From Chalara sp. BL73 (taxonomy: Eukaryota; Ascomycota; Leotiomycetes; Helotiales): a DNA stretch of 64,000 nt. The position numbers and the translations under genes were made by a program. The stretch is taken from contig CAKJVC010000172.1 in assembly GCA_918026815.1 (NCBI GenBank), positions 1-64,000 on the forward strand, given 5' to 3'. Under the pieces are notes generated by a model that worked only from the letters and a program-made list of their open reading frames with translations, was not told the origin of the DNA and searched no databases. Each line of letters opens with the position of its first letter. The first letter of the stretch is position 1. This document shows, piece by piece, positions 53,084-64,000 of the stretch.

Positions 53084-55586
53084 ATGGTGGATCAGGTAGA
53101 GAATCCAACTAGAACTAGTCCTCTTATTCGCCGAGCTCGGGTTGCTTGTAAAGCTTGTAACGCGAGACGGGTAAAATGTGACGCGGGAGAAAAACAACCC
53201 TGCTGGCATTGTCGCATGCGGCGAATTGATTGTGAATTGCTGGAATCTCGACGGGGCAGGTATGTTAATACAGGTGTGTTGTACTACCCAAGTGACCTAA
53301 GTTGACCATCTCATCAAAGGTACCCTCGGAGGAAGCCTGGCCCCCGTGAATCTCGACAGTCATGCCAAGCCGAGCTGGCATCCAACAATGACACCATTCA
53401 CGACGACACACCTTCAGACACCACACGCGACAGTGCTATCTCTATTCCCAGTAATGAGGCTCGTATAGATGCGCTTCCTAGGCAAAGCGACCGAACCCAT
53501 GATCACCATATATTCGTCCCCGAAACAATTCACCAAAGTCCCCCCCAAGAGCCTTGCGATAGCCACAGCAACCCGAATGTGCATGGAAGGCCTGTTGACG
53601 AGCCTTCTGCTCTATCTTACGTTGTTGAGTTGATCTACAGACCCAATGGTAGCTCTTCTAAACCACTAGAAGTCCATCACCCAATACCCGCATCCATTGC
53701 GGATCGCACACTGCCCGACGATGGCAATCCCCTCTATGGACAGATTTCTCTAGATGAGGCCTTTATAATGCCAGCTCAAAATGTGGCTGACCAGCTGGTC
53801 CATACGTTCTTCAACCAAATACATCCGGCGTATCCTGTCTTTGATCGAGAAAAGTTCTCGCAATCATACTTACTTGGTCAAGTATCCCCTTTAGTCTTGC
53901 AGACGATTTTTCTTCTTGGCTTTACAGTTGGCAACGATGAGGTTGTCCACGCTGCTGGATTCAAGGACCGAACCACGGCCAGAAAAACGTGCTATCTCCG
54001 CGCGAAGGCTTTGTACGATGCCGACTATGAGAGCGATCGCATGAACCTTGTGGCTGTCATGCTACTTCTTGGATTTTGGTGGTCAGGCTATGATGATCAA
54101 AAAGACACTTGCCACTGGGTTGGATGTGCAATAACCCTTGCACAGTCTTTGAGAATGCATCGCATGTATGCTCAAAATGGCCAATGTAATATGAGCTACG
54201 CTAACGACGCTTTCAGCGTATCGCAGTCTGCCATGAGTCCACGGGTGAGGTCCTTACGAAGAAGAATTTGGTGGATGATATATGTAAACAATTCCCAATC
54301 GCAAAGCAAATGGCTGAATTCTAATTTCCCAAGGTCCGTGATCGGCATACTTCCCTGGCCTTCGGCCGACCGTGCAGCATTCGGGACGAAGACTGTGATG
54401 TTGAGTCTCTCAAAGAGGAAGATTTTGCCTTTGACATGGGCTATGATGAAACATTCGTTCCAGTCCAGAGAGACTACCATGTATCATATGTTCTTGAAAT
54501 GTCCAAGTTAGCTATAATTTGTAAGTGAAACTACAATCCCATCTTCCAAGCTCCAATAACTCATTTAATATCGATCAAGTGGGGGACATTCTTACAGCAG
54601 AGTTCAGTCCTCGTCGCGACTCCTTAGAAAAGTTTCAAACAAATAACTTAGCGCGCAGGCTTAGTCAATGGGAATCCGACCTCCCTGATGGACTCCAAGG
54701 CAGAATTTCTGAGCGATGTTCAGGAGCATCGTTCTGGGCCAGCATGCTGCAGTTCAATTATCAGTAAGATTGCCAGTTTGGCAAGTATTCCACATCTTTA
54801 CTTATAGGACGCAGGAATTGCATGATCCTTCTATTTCGGCCGAAGGCCTTTGACAATCTTTCCTCAATAGAGCACGAAAGGAACATTCGAGCACGGACGG
54901 CTGCAGACGCTATCACTCGCCTTGCCGAAGACCTACTAGCCACCGATATGATTAGCGCTGGGCTCATTCATCTGTATGCCCTTAACTTACCTCTGTTTCC
55001 CAAAATTTCACGTTTTCTAACCATAATTAGAGTCCCAGCATTATTTTCCGCATTGTCCATTCACACGATTGTCATCTCTAGGATGGATTCGTATCAGCGA
55101 CAATTAGCCGAGAACAAGTCACGACAATGCATGTTAGCACTAAGCGTGATAGCAAAGTCTTGGCCAGTGCGGATTTGGATTTCGAAGTCCTTCGTGAACT
55201 TGATGAAGAGATTAACATGGGTCGATCCCGCCTCGAACGGGCCAATTGTGAGTGTGTCCTCGAGCATTACAGCTACCTCTCGAAATACAGCCTCACCAGG
55301 ATCGATAAATTTGCCCAGCCTACAGGATGCTGGCCCCCAAATTATCGGAAGCCAAACTCCACAAAGCAGTTCTGAGCAGAGTTCTCATTGCACATGCACT
55401 AGCGGCTCACAACCCGGATACTTCCATGCTTACGGTTGCTTATGGAGAGCTCCCGACCAATTTGTACATGATTCTTTATGGGCTGGATATCTTGACAGCG
55501 CAACTGATGTTGACCTTTTTCTGCACAATTATATGGGTCCAGCACAATATCCATTTTTTGAAGGATCTAACGCAGCTGTCGAATGA
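53084..55586 (+). CDS. Zn2Cys6 transcription factor
   Basis: Six exons, 53084-53259, 53320-54283, 54334-54520, 54580-54763, 54815-54973 and 55031-55586; introns of 50-60 nt in phase throughout; 741 aa. The binuclear cluster is at Cys22-x2-Cys-x6-Cys-x7-Cys-x2-Cys-x6-Cys50, followed by the basic stretch RRGRYPRRKPGPRE formed across intron 1. The fungal-specific transcription factor domain lies in the middle, with FFNQIHPAYPVFDREKF, a LLGFWWSGYDDQKDTCHWVG helix and RIWWMIYVRDR (across intron 2). VPALFSALSIHTIVI (after intron 5) and a long C-terminal tail follow. The organisation resembles regulators related to cutinase transcription factors. Nuclear by inference. It is flanked by transporters and decayed biosynthesis genes, so it probably once governed that locus; it appears intact. 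Confidence 0.88.
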
Positions 55587-56944
55587 ACCGACGCTTAGGG
55601 TTGCCGGATTCTATTTGTGTTAAGCCACGACAGCTCGTATTGATGCAACTGCCATAAAGTAAACCAGATTCGGAGTTAGGGGCGGTTTACTTAACAGGCC
55701 TGTATTGCTCATATACTTGTCAAACACAAATGAGCGATGTTCAATGTAAAATTACTTATATTGTCTATCTATCTCTTAGATTAAGAGGCAATATACACAC
55801 TCTTTACACTAATAATTTGGGTACCCTCGGAGATGTGGATAGCAGCTACGGAGGGTCGATGTTCTACCCAACCAGAGCTTCCAACCGCCACGCGCAGCGT
55901 CCGGTTCAACGAGGAGGAGCAATGATTGCGCTTCACGATTGCCGCGAGTCGCCCGTGAGAAGGCAGCGATGACTATGATACTAAAATATACCTGTATTGA
56001 TCTCTGGCTTCCCTCTTACTTCGATAGGGAGGTCATCTTCTATTTTCTTTGTGGCGGCATCGCGACGAAGTTCCTTTGGGGTGCAGCCCTATTAACGCAT
56101 TATGGACATGCCTCGAGGCATCATACAGTTGCACGTATTTTAGCTCTTGATTCTGGTGGACACCAACACATAGAAGAAAACGTGTACGGCCGGATAACAC
56201 ACAGCTTCCCACGAAGTAATGCTAGGTCGCAATGCAATAACGGTAATATTCATGCGTTGATCGCCAATTCTCCTTTCGTTGTTACAATCCTCGCGGCTTT
56301 CATGGTTTAGACGAGTGTTCGTGGTAGCTGCAGTGTGAAAGTACCTGTGGGCAATTAGCCTCAGAAGTGAAGATGTCAATGCCACAAGTTGTCCGCTCCA
56401 CGTTTTCCCTTCGAAGCACGTACACCTCGTAATAGCGAATACCTGCCCACGACTAAAGACAAACAATGTGTATATTTAGCAGCATTTTTGTGGCCAGGGA
56501 GGACAATAATTGACTGTCCACAAAGTTCCGAACTGTAAGTTGGCTTGGATAGCTCAGGTATCACATGCAATGTTTTGGCTCCCCCATAGACGCCGCCATG
56601 AAACTTTACATTCCTCTGCCTGGCCTTTTGCTATGGCTACTAATTCTTTCTCTTAGGCCGGTGTTGTGCGGTTATAGACCGTTGAAGATTTTCCTTCCGA
56701 GCTCATGTACTCGGGTTAGCGGGGATTTCGCCAATCAACGCGAGATTATCAATGGTTGTCTCCAATAGCGCTATCCTTCCCCGATTTCCATCCTGAAGCT
56801 TAGGACGGCCTGGTCGAATAGTTGTGTGGGTTCGACCATAGACAGTGTCCTGCAGCTTTGACATGCCCTGGAACCCATTTCGCCCAAGAAGCCGTGGGCT
56901 CATTAACATTATCTCCTACCCCACATCACCCGCATCTTCCCTTG
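55587..56944. other. Intergenic, no gene supported
   Basis: Frames at 55730-55972, 55939-56310 and 56140-56466 overlap on both strands and have no motifs. Minus-strand pieces near 56703-56909 could extend the fragment listed at 56945. Confidence 0.4.
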
Positions 56945-57250
56945 TCAGCCCCACCCACAACATTTACCATCAAGTAGTGGGAAGTAACCTCGGGCTTTTG
57001 GCAAAAGTGGCACATCTTGTTTGATCCTCCTGGGCCCGAGGCAAACTACCTCGCCGTTTTCATGCTCGGAAAGGTCCAACCCATCTCCCTTCCAGAATGA
57101 GCCGTCAAAAAGGCCGACCAAATAATGTACATCTCGGAGACTGGGAGCGAACGGGCGATAACCATCGTCTGTGTCAGCCTCTAAAGCATAATAATACGCA
57201 GGTTTCCTGCGTCCAACTATAGACGCAAGTATTCCACATATGCTTGAGCC
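56945..57250 (-). other. Possible gene fragment of unknown family
   Basis: A minus-strand frame of about 100 codons with protein-like composition: PAYYYALEADTDDGYRPFAPSL, then HYLVGLFDGSFWKGDGLDLSEHENG and DVPLLPKARGYFPLL. I do not recognise it, and no start or splice partner could be placed. It may be the remains of an inactivated gene running toward 56700. It abuts the start of the MFS gene on the other strand. Confidence 0.3.
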
Positions 57251-59305
57251 ATGTCTGGGCAAAATACGATGATATTGCGTGAGGCTGAAGAAAAGCCTAG
57301 CAATCCAGGGGCAGTAATACGGCAGACAGATCGGTTCTTATCATCTCTACAAAGGGAGTCTCCAGCCATCGAAAGGCGCGGTGGCAAGCCAACCCACATG
57401 ACCCCCGACGACCGCATTCTTGAAAGCCATCGCCATACACCAGAACACCATGATGATAATTTCCAGTTGCAAAGTGGCGCAGCCCTGCCTGAACATCAAA
57501 TGTACCTTGTTACATTTGAGGGTGACCATGACCCTATGTGCCCACGAAACATGGCAATCACAGAGAAATGGGCTATCGTTATTATTGTGTGTACTGGAAC
57601 ACTGTGCGTGTAAGTCAAGTTCTAATCTCCCGCGGCTATGGTTGTCAATCGACTGTAAGCTAAGACAGCCGGCCCGACTGGTGATCATCTTTATTAGAGT
57701 GCGTTACTGATAATTGCTGATTTAAAATCAAAGCACATGCGCGAGTTCAATTTACACTACGACATACACACAAATGCTTGCTGAATTTAGCATATCATCA
57801 TTAACCGCGACTATTGGACTGTCAATATTTGTCCTAGGGATTGCGCTGGGACCATTGTTGACCAGTCCATTGAGCGAGTGGTATGGACGGAGACCTGTTT
57901 ACCTCGTCTCATGGTCTGTGTATATCATCTGGACAATCACAGTAGCTGTTGCGAAGAATATTCAGACAATGATCGTTGCGCGGTTTCTCGCCGGCTTCGC
58001 TGGTGGTACCTTCCTATCGGTCTCTGGGGGCACCGTTTGGGACATTTTCCCACGTCATGAGATCCAGATACCAATGGTTCTAGTTTCATCTGCGCCGTTT
58101 ATTGGGCCTTGCCTTGGCCCGTTGATTGGTGGTTTTATCAGCTCCTATACGGACTGGAGATGGAACTACTACTTCATCATTATCTGGTCGGCGGCTCTTC
58201 TGCTATTAATATATTTCTTCGTACCGGAGACATATCACCCCACCAGGCTCAAGACCAAAGCGAAAATGCTTCGCCAACAAACGGGGCATTGCTACTACAA
58301 GGCTGCAATAGAGGTAACCCATAACTCAAAAAGTCGAGCACTGGCTTTCTCACTTCTGCGGCCATTTCAACTTATCATCTTGGAGCCGATGTGCCTTGCC
58401 CTCGATATTTACTCGGCTGTTTTGTTAGGCATGCTATACTTATTCTTTCGATCATTTCCTCTTCTTTTTGAGGCGACGTATGGCCTGAACCTGTGGCAAG
58501 TTGGCCTTACTTTCTTGGGAATCATATTTGGGATGATTGTTGCAGCAAGTAGCGCTCCACTTTGGGCCGTTGTTAAAGAATTTCTCTTGATTAGGCGTGG
58601 AAAAGAGGCTGACGGGGGCGAACCGGAGTACCGACTGATCCCGGCAATACTAGGCGGCTTGTTAATCCCAATTGGCTTATTTTGGTTTGGCTGGAGTCTT
58701 TATCCAGACATCCACTGGGCCATGCCTGTCATCGGGTCAGCGATATTTGGGTGTGGGTGAGTATACAATATAACCCATGCTGCTATTTTGTCGAATAAAT
58801 CGGGGGGGGAGTTGGTAGTTCCAATAAAGTGGACTAGGCCATCATATGTATAGATCTCAGGCTAATTTACATGAACGGAGTAGGACTCTGCTAGTTTTTA
58901 CTGGCATTTTCACATTCCTCGTAAGTTTCATCGGTCGATCCATATCATAATCAGCCTCACGAACATTACTGAATATAGTAATATATAATACAGGTCGATG
59001 CTTATCCACTATACGCTGCATCAGCACTGGCTGGCAATGGATTTGCAAGAGGATCTTTCGGAGGTAAGTGTGTAACGAGGACAAATACATTATATTATCC
59101 TACACATAATGCCTCAGTGCTAATTATTATGTTCATGTCAGCCGCATTCCCATTATTTGCTATCCAAATGTACGAAGCACTAGGTTACCATTGGGCAACC
59201 AGCGTCCTTGCATTTCTAACTGTGGCAATGTTACCACTTCCATGGATTTTTTTCAAGTTTGGTAAAGCAATCCGAGGGAAAAGCAGATTTGCTCTTAACA
59301 CTTAA
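57251..59305 (+). CDS. MFS drug:H+ antiporter, DHA1-type
   Basis: Five exons, 57251-57609, 57734-58756, 58884-58920, 58994-59063 and 59142-59305 (introns 124, 127, 73 and 78 nt); 550 aa, 12 predicted TM segments. A 110-residue polar N-terminus leads into EKWAIVIIVCTGTLCVTCASS (TM1). Next comes the family-typical SPLSEWYGRRPVYLVSW loop between TM2 and TM3, and later FIGPCLGPLIGGFISSYTDWRW. The small 37-nt exon 3 was found because it supplies VFTGIFTFL joining to VDAYPLYAASALAGNGFARG. The C-terminus is KFGKAIRGKSRFALNT. Relatives export drugs, polyamines or fungal toxins across the plasma membrane. Together with the Zn2Cys6 regulator upstream and the UstYa and MFS genes downstream, it suggests export of a secondary metabolite; the cargo is unknown. 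Confidence 0.87.
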
Positions 59306-59596
59306 ATGCTATAAACTTCAAGTAGGATTTACTGCTAAAGGACGTTGTGTATATCACCCTCGCTTAGGTAATACATTACGTTTTTAAAGAAGTTATAACA
59401 GCAGATAGGGCTAAAGCCAAGGTTAGATAATGGCAGGCGTAGGACTTAGGGGGGAAATAGACATATGCTATACAACATTTAAACATTTTTTAATATTGTT
59501 TTAGTTTTAGTATGTAAATTATTAAAGCCAAATATGTAACAACCGAAGCATAGGCAAAGGTCAAAACGCCACGGATGATATTTCTAAGGAAAGCTT
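59306..59596. other. AT-rich 3' flank
   Basis: AT-rich sequence between the MFS stop and the end of the ABC fragment. No continuation of the ABC protein beyond about ten further codons can be read. Confidence 0.4.
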
Positions 59597-60416
59597 TTAA
59601 TTAATAGAAAAAATATCTTCAACGAACAGAATATATCTAAAGCCGCCAAAAAGCAGCGCGTTCAGCCACCAAAATAGTTCTCGGCTCACCAATCCGCTGG
59701 TATTCTCAGGTGAGATTTCGCCCCTGGCCGCAGGGAGGATGTTTCTCTTGTCCACTGCCTCACAGCTCAGTACGGTAAATTTTATAGCCGCAGATGCTAG
59801 CAAGACAGACGCAATAGGATCGCTCGAGAGACCAGGTAATAGCCATTTGGCTCTTACACAGACTATGTCGAAGAGAAGAAAAGCGAGTAAGTATATGGAG
59901 ATAAGAAATGATGGTCGAACAGATTTGATGTGCTCAAGGTAGGAGAGGAAATCAAGACATAGGGAGACAGTAAAGTTTAACGTGGCCGATATAATATAAA
60001 GGCGAGTAACAAAAGACCGGTAGGTTGACCATTGAATCAGAAGGGTGAGTTTTAGCGCTGCATAGACGGTAGTTGCTCCATAAACCTTCCTCGGCCATTT
60101 CTCCGAGTATTATATGGAGTATGCGAGGGTTACTCACCAGCTTCGCAGAGCGGAGAGAGTTCAGCCTTACTTTGATCTTCTCTCTCTGAAAGCTGATGGC
60201 ACGTATGAGAGCGAGAAGGAGAAAACAAGATGCTGAGAGAATGGATAAAATCATCTCCTCGAATGAAAATTTGCCTCTGTTAAACCAAGGGTTTATGACG
60301 CATTGCGACCTCGATCTCTAGGAAACACTTACGAGTGGAATCAAATCTTCCCCGGTAGCCCACCTGGACTCTAGGCTCAAATGATGTGTCGCCTCAGACG
60401 CCCAAACGTTTTTCAT
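59597..60416 (-). pseudogene. N-terminal fragment of an ABC-C (MRP-type) transporter
   Basis: The minus-strand reading starts near ATG 60416 (first exon 60416-60333 with a GTAAGT donor). It continues as EEMILSILSASCFLLLALIRA, and across an intron as VYAALKLTLLIQWS and further hydrophobic segments. It ends with the family hallmark LPAARGEISPENTSGLVSRE, FFWWLN-like FWWLNALLFGGF and VEDIFSIN before TAA at 59599-59597. This is TMD0 plus the start of the linker of a protein normally about 1,450 aa long. Neither transmembrane core nor nucleotide-binding domain follows; downstream sequence is AT-rich and non-coding. It is a truncated remnant of a full-length exporter. The phase of the first splice is uncertain. 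Confidence 0.65.
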
Positions 60417-61600
60417 ATTCTGCAAAGTAATCTCGGTTAGGTGGATAAATCAGAATAGTGAAGAGAAACTAAATACGTTGTATGACTTCCTAGTGATTGA
60501 AGATGCTGATGAAGATCAGGGGAAGGGAAGAGACTGCTCAATGGATGTACTGAAGGTGATTATCTGCCTAAGTATGTGTTGATGCTTGATTTGGCTAGAC
60601 CCGGGGATATCTTGACTGCCAGCTTCTATTGTCTGCGACGTAATGTCGATGGTTCTGAGAATGATCTGTCCAGTGATATTGTTTCCATAGCTGGGGCTCG
60701 GCTGCCATGACGGTAAGGTAGAGGCGAAGCAAGCTGACGAATCAGGCGCCAGCCGATATTTTCAGTGGCTACCGCTACGGCCAATAATACGACGAGATCT
60801 TTTGATTACCTGGTTGGTTTTTATATCTTGAATCGTGCGTGTAATTCTCAAGAGCAAGTCCAGATCCCCTTTGTAATCAGTACTTCGCATTGCTGAAAGA
60901 CCAATACAGACTAACTTGGAAGAGTATAAGAACAAAGAGATTTTACAGAAGAAGCGAGATTCTCTACTTAGTTATACCGAGGTTAAGTAGTACAACCGTC
61001 TGTCGAACTTGTTCGGGCAGCACGGAGACTTTTCATCAAAGTACTTTTTATTTAGAACTTGGGTTTCCAACGTTTTCATCTTAGTGTACAGGTTGCCGTT
61101 TTGTAGACAAGAATTCATGTTGTTCTGTGGGAGCCTCGTTGCCTTTCTTCATGGTTATGCCGAGTCTAGAACCCTCTACGTTCGGTTCCATTTCTTCTTC
61201 CACTTCGCCTCATCTCACCTCCTGCATCTCTACTTATCTTGATACGTTTATTGGGCCGGGCTCTTAACAACGACTAAATACTCTCCACTGAACTTGAGTG
61301 AGATTTCTTCAAAGAATTCCTCTTTATAGGTTAACGACTACCATGAGCAAGTCATATTTTAAGCCAATACAGAAAACCAACAAACTGTTCCCGGACCAGA
61401 ATATTCTGTCATTCACTCGTAGTTAATATCATTTTTACTTCCTGCAAACCTTTTGCTATTTAAGTTATATACCACTGGCTGGTCGCAGCCCAAATTTCCT
61501 GCAGGTTGCCAACATATACAAGGTAAGCGTCTTCCGTTTCATTTCTTAAGGGTTGTAATCTCAAGGCATCAATCTACTGACCACGGTACGAAGCTACATT
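60417..61600. other. No gene supported
   Basis: Includes the presumed 5' flank of the ABC fragment. Frames at 60890-61242 have no motifs. A missing N-terminal exon of the UstYa-like relic could lie here but I cannot show it. Confidence 0.4.
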
Positions 61601-62055
61601 TTGAAATATCTTGAAATACGAGTCTCGTCACTTCGGGCACCACGTCATCTATCAACAGAATGGCGAGTGAGTTTACACAAATCACATTCCTTCAACGGAC
61701 CGCCAAGGGAAGAGCCTAAAGATGAATGGCACCAGCTGCTGAAACCTATGTGTCCGCTTCTCTTCATCCGATTTGTTGGCTTGTGTCACAGATGAAAGCG
61801 TTCGCTTGCAACGCAACAGGCTGAGCCAATTCTCCGTCGACGACATGGCCATTGAACTTGTGGATAGCAATTATATTACACAGTGGTAGTAGTTTTCACT
61901 GCTTGCACTGCATGCAATCGTTGCGTCATATTCTCTACCACAATGACAACTATTTGAATCTCTGGCAGGAAGAAGCATTTCTGCTGAATGCGTGGTATGG
62001 GTGCACGCTGAGAAATGGATACCAAACCATTCCTTCAAACCCGTTTGAGCCCGAT
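61601..62055 (+). pseudogene. UstYa/DUF3328-like oxidase relic
   Basis: Pieces in successive frames match the order of the UstYa family. HSFNGPPREEPKDEWHQLL is at about 61687-61745, followed by a short stretch with ERVRLQRNRL-like and SQFSVDDMAIELV pieces (61790-61860). Then comes the first signature motif, FHCLHCMQSLRHILYHNDNY (61896-61955), and a degraded second motif where HxxHC should stand (NAWYGCTLRNGYQ near 62000). Frame changes and the loss of the second His-Cys motif argue that it is dead. UstYa proteins oxidise peptide or polyketide-peptide products in ustiloxin- and cyclochlorotine-type pathways. Its presence supports the view that 53-64 kb was part of a biosynthetic gene cluster. 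Confidence 0.6.
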
Positions 62056-62186
62056 ATTCTCGTGCACCTAATCTTAGTTACGTCTCCTTATAATACTTAC
62101 GAAGGTGATATCAATAGCCTATCTAAGGGACCTATATTGGGGGAATGAAACAGGCACCACCCGCATCAATCATCTATGCGCTAAAC

Positions 62187-64000
62187 TCAATAATAAGATG
62201 CTGGCCCATCTTCGTCTGTCTCATCTATCCCAAACTCTATGTGCTTTGTGTCCTGATCGCCATTTCCGGTGGTGGACGCAGAAATAGCCAGGAGTGCAAG
62301 TAGAAAACATGCTCCAGACATGAGGAACATTAAGCCCATCCAGATCTCTCCAAGTTGCATTCCCCATCGAAAAGCGCTGGCAAATAGAGGCGCACCAATA
62401 AGCATACCACAATAGACTAGGACGGCAATAGCTGTGTAGAGGGAACCTAAGCGCTCTTGTTCCACCATACTCGTGACCACGCTCCGCGCTGGGACTGCAA
62501 CACATGGAAGTTAGTTTTCACTCAAATCTTAATTTAGAAGCTAAGACGTAGCCATTTGGTTTGTTATCAGCTCTTTCAGAGACATCAATCAAAGCCAATA
62601 TTACAGAAATATAAAATTCTGATCCCAAGGACAAGATTGAACTGAATTGGTTGGAATGGGAGGCTATTGCTCTGTTGAGCTTCTTACCAGCGAATGCAGA
62701 TCCTAGAGAAGCCAAAAGATGGCCAGCCGCCAAGAGTTTCCAAGATGCCGCGACAAAAAGTGTGCCCGACCCGATGATGAGGAATGAGCCACTTATCTGT
62801 GCGATGAGTTTGTCTTTGGCCAGTTCGTGTAGCTGGAGACGAAGCAATATGCTAGATATAATCGGAATTACAAGTGCCAGAACTAGTAAGTGTACCCCGG
62901 CGCCAACTGAAATGATGTATGAAGCCTAGCAGGCTCAATGTTAGTAGGTGGCATGTAACGGTAGGAACCTTCTTACCTTGCTCAATGGCCGGTCAAGCCG
63001 CTTGGCAGCGTACTGAATGAGGAGGTGTCCATTTGTCTGCCATCCTAGGTAGTAGGCGAAGAAACATGATAGAACGAGAACAACTCTGGTGTTTCTTCTG
63101 ATCCATCGACAAAGATTCATTGATTCAGTACGATAATTTCGTAGACGAAAGTGCAAGCTACTTTTGACACCACAACCTTCGTCACTAGATAAGTTCAGAC
63201 TCCGGTGATCATGAGCCTGGCTCTCTGTCATTGATGGTAAAGACTCTGGGACAAAAAGCACCGCAATGACGAAACCAACGATTGTTAAAGCTGTTGAAAT
63301 CCACATGGGGATCCATGCATTTACGTCCGTCAGAGCACCACCAGCTGGAACGAAGGCAAGCTGGGACAGCATTTGGGCTGCATTAATTTGAGAGAAAGCT
63401 GTTGTTCTAGCATTCATTAGTGGCGTGGGGCTCATGTGCATGCCGGGCTTCTTTACCTTTGTTCGGGAGGGCATATATCAGCGACTAAGACGAACGAAAT
63501 AGCTGATAGCCCTGCCGCACCTGCTCCGATGGCTTGCCATAAGCCCCCAAGCCATACCATACGCACCGGAAGGGTATTGGGAAAGCCATCTAGTGAAGTT
63601 CAGAGTAGGGTTTGAGAGCGCAACAAACGTGTCAACTCACAAACCATTCGGATCCACAGGTCATTCATGAACAATCCGATAATGGATAGGAGCAAGACCT
63701 TTTTGCGTCCAGCGCGGTCCGCAAGGGCCCCATAAGGGACAGCCAGTAGAATAGCTAAGGAAATACATATGTTAGGTAAGCCTGGCACAAATAAATTAGG
63801 GTTAAAGTGGCCATTACCGGGGAGAGCCTCAGAGACATCCCTCCACCCATTAATATAGGCAACCTCACTCTGAATCGGCTCGGCCTTGCACCTGTCTCCC
63901 CTGGTTGGGACATATTGGGGCCTAGGATGGAATCCCTCCTTGGCATAGTACTCACGACAGATTATGTCTTGAAGTATAGCAGTTTGAGGCACTAGACTGA
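62187..64000 (-). CDS. MFS transporter, N-terminus beyond the window
   Basis: Five exons on the minus strand: 64000-63641 (partial, continuing past the right edge), 63589-63457, 63406-62977, 62925-62688 and 62494-62187. The introns are phase-consistent, and the one before 62925 has a CTACTAAC branch. The visible part is about 490 aa. The N-terminal part reads PQTAILQDIICREYY, a CKAEPIQSEVAYINGW loop and AVPYGALADRAGRKKVLLLSI, the family's TM2-TM3 motif. VWLGGLWQAIGAGAAGLSA and TTAFSQINAAQMLSQLAFVPAGGAL follow, as do several later TM segments and an acidic C-terminus. The 193-nt last intron is long for this window. It belongs to a fungal MFS clade often found next to secondary-metabolite genes. 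It appears intact as far as visible; cargo unknown. Confidence 0.82.

Noticed and set aside
1..64000. CRISPR arrays, rRNA or tRNA genes
   Set aside because: No spaced identical repeats of CRISPR type, no rRNA-like tracts, and no T-arm/acceptor combination that folds as a tRNA was found by eye; a tRNAscan run would be decisive.

Overview
Organism. The window looks like nuclear DNA of a filamentous ascomycete (Pezizomycotina). The support is short GT-AG introns (mostly 49-106 nt) with CTAAC/CTAAT-type branch sites, HET-type proteins, Zn2Cys6 and C2H2 regulators, a Kex2-processed secretory protein, and an AT-rich block with a RIP-like appearance. I cannot name the species. All gene models were spliced by eye, and intact models were accepted only when the exon phases closed.

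Layout. 1-3.4 kb is an AT-rich block without credible genes. 3.9-4.5 kb is a foldback element with perfect 178-bp arms. 5.6-36 kb is gene-poor accessory DNA. Its intact genes are a GNAT acetyltransferase (8.5 kb), a secreted lysozyme-like protein (12.8-13.4 kb), an aldo/keto reductase (19.1-20.2 kb) and a HET-related membrane protein (30.1-32.4 kb). They sit among decayed genes: two secreted-protein pseudogenes, a coiled-coil gene, a LINE RNase H relic, an orphan polyketide synthase KR piece, a HET pseudogene, a MITE-like element and a kinase-like pseudogene.

37.0-47.2 kb is a compact, intact cluster: 2OG-Fe(II) oxygenase, RidA-family deaminase, HpcH/HpaI-type aldolase, Dal5-like anion permease, C2H2 regulator and SDR. 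The genes form three divergent pairs. Two of the three shared promoters carry a perfect palindrome with the same 14-bp core, and all three carry AGTGGGG. This reads as a substrate-inducible catabolic regulon in which permease uptake feeds oxygenation, deamination, aldol cleavage and a reductase step under a local regulator. It is the best candidate for an undescribed system.

49.5-64 kb resembles the transport and regulatory part of a biosynthetic locus that is partly dying. It holds an ACC-synthase-like PLP enzyme, a broken DHA2-type MFS, an intact Zn2Cys6 regulator, an intact DHA1-type MFS, an N-terminal ABC-C fragment, a UstYa/DUF3328 relic and an MFS gene running off the right edge.

A recurring theme is that the in-frame stops of the pseudogenes are mostly TAG or TAA, the products of C-to-T change at CpA. 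This suggests RIP-like mutation of low-copy genes lying near repeats.
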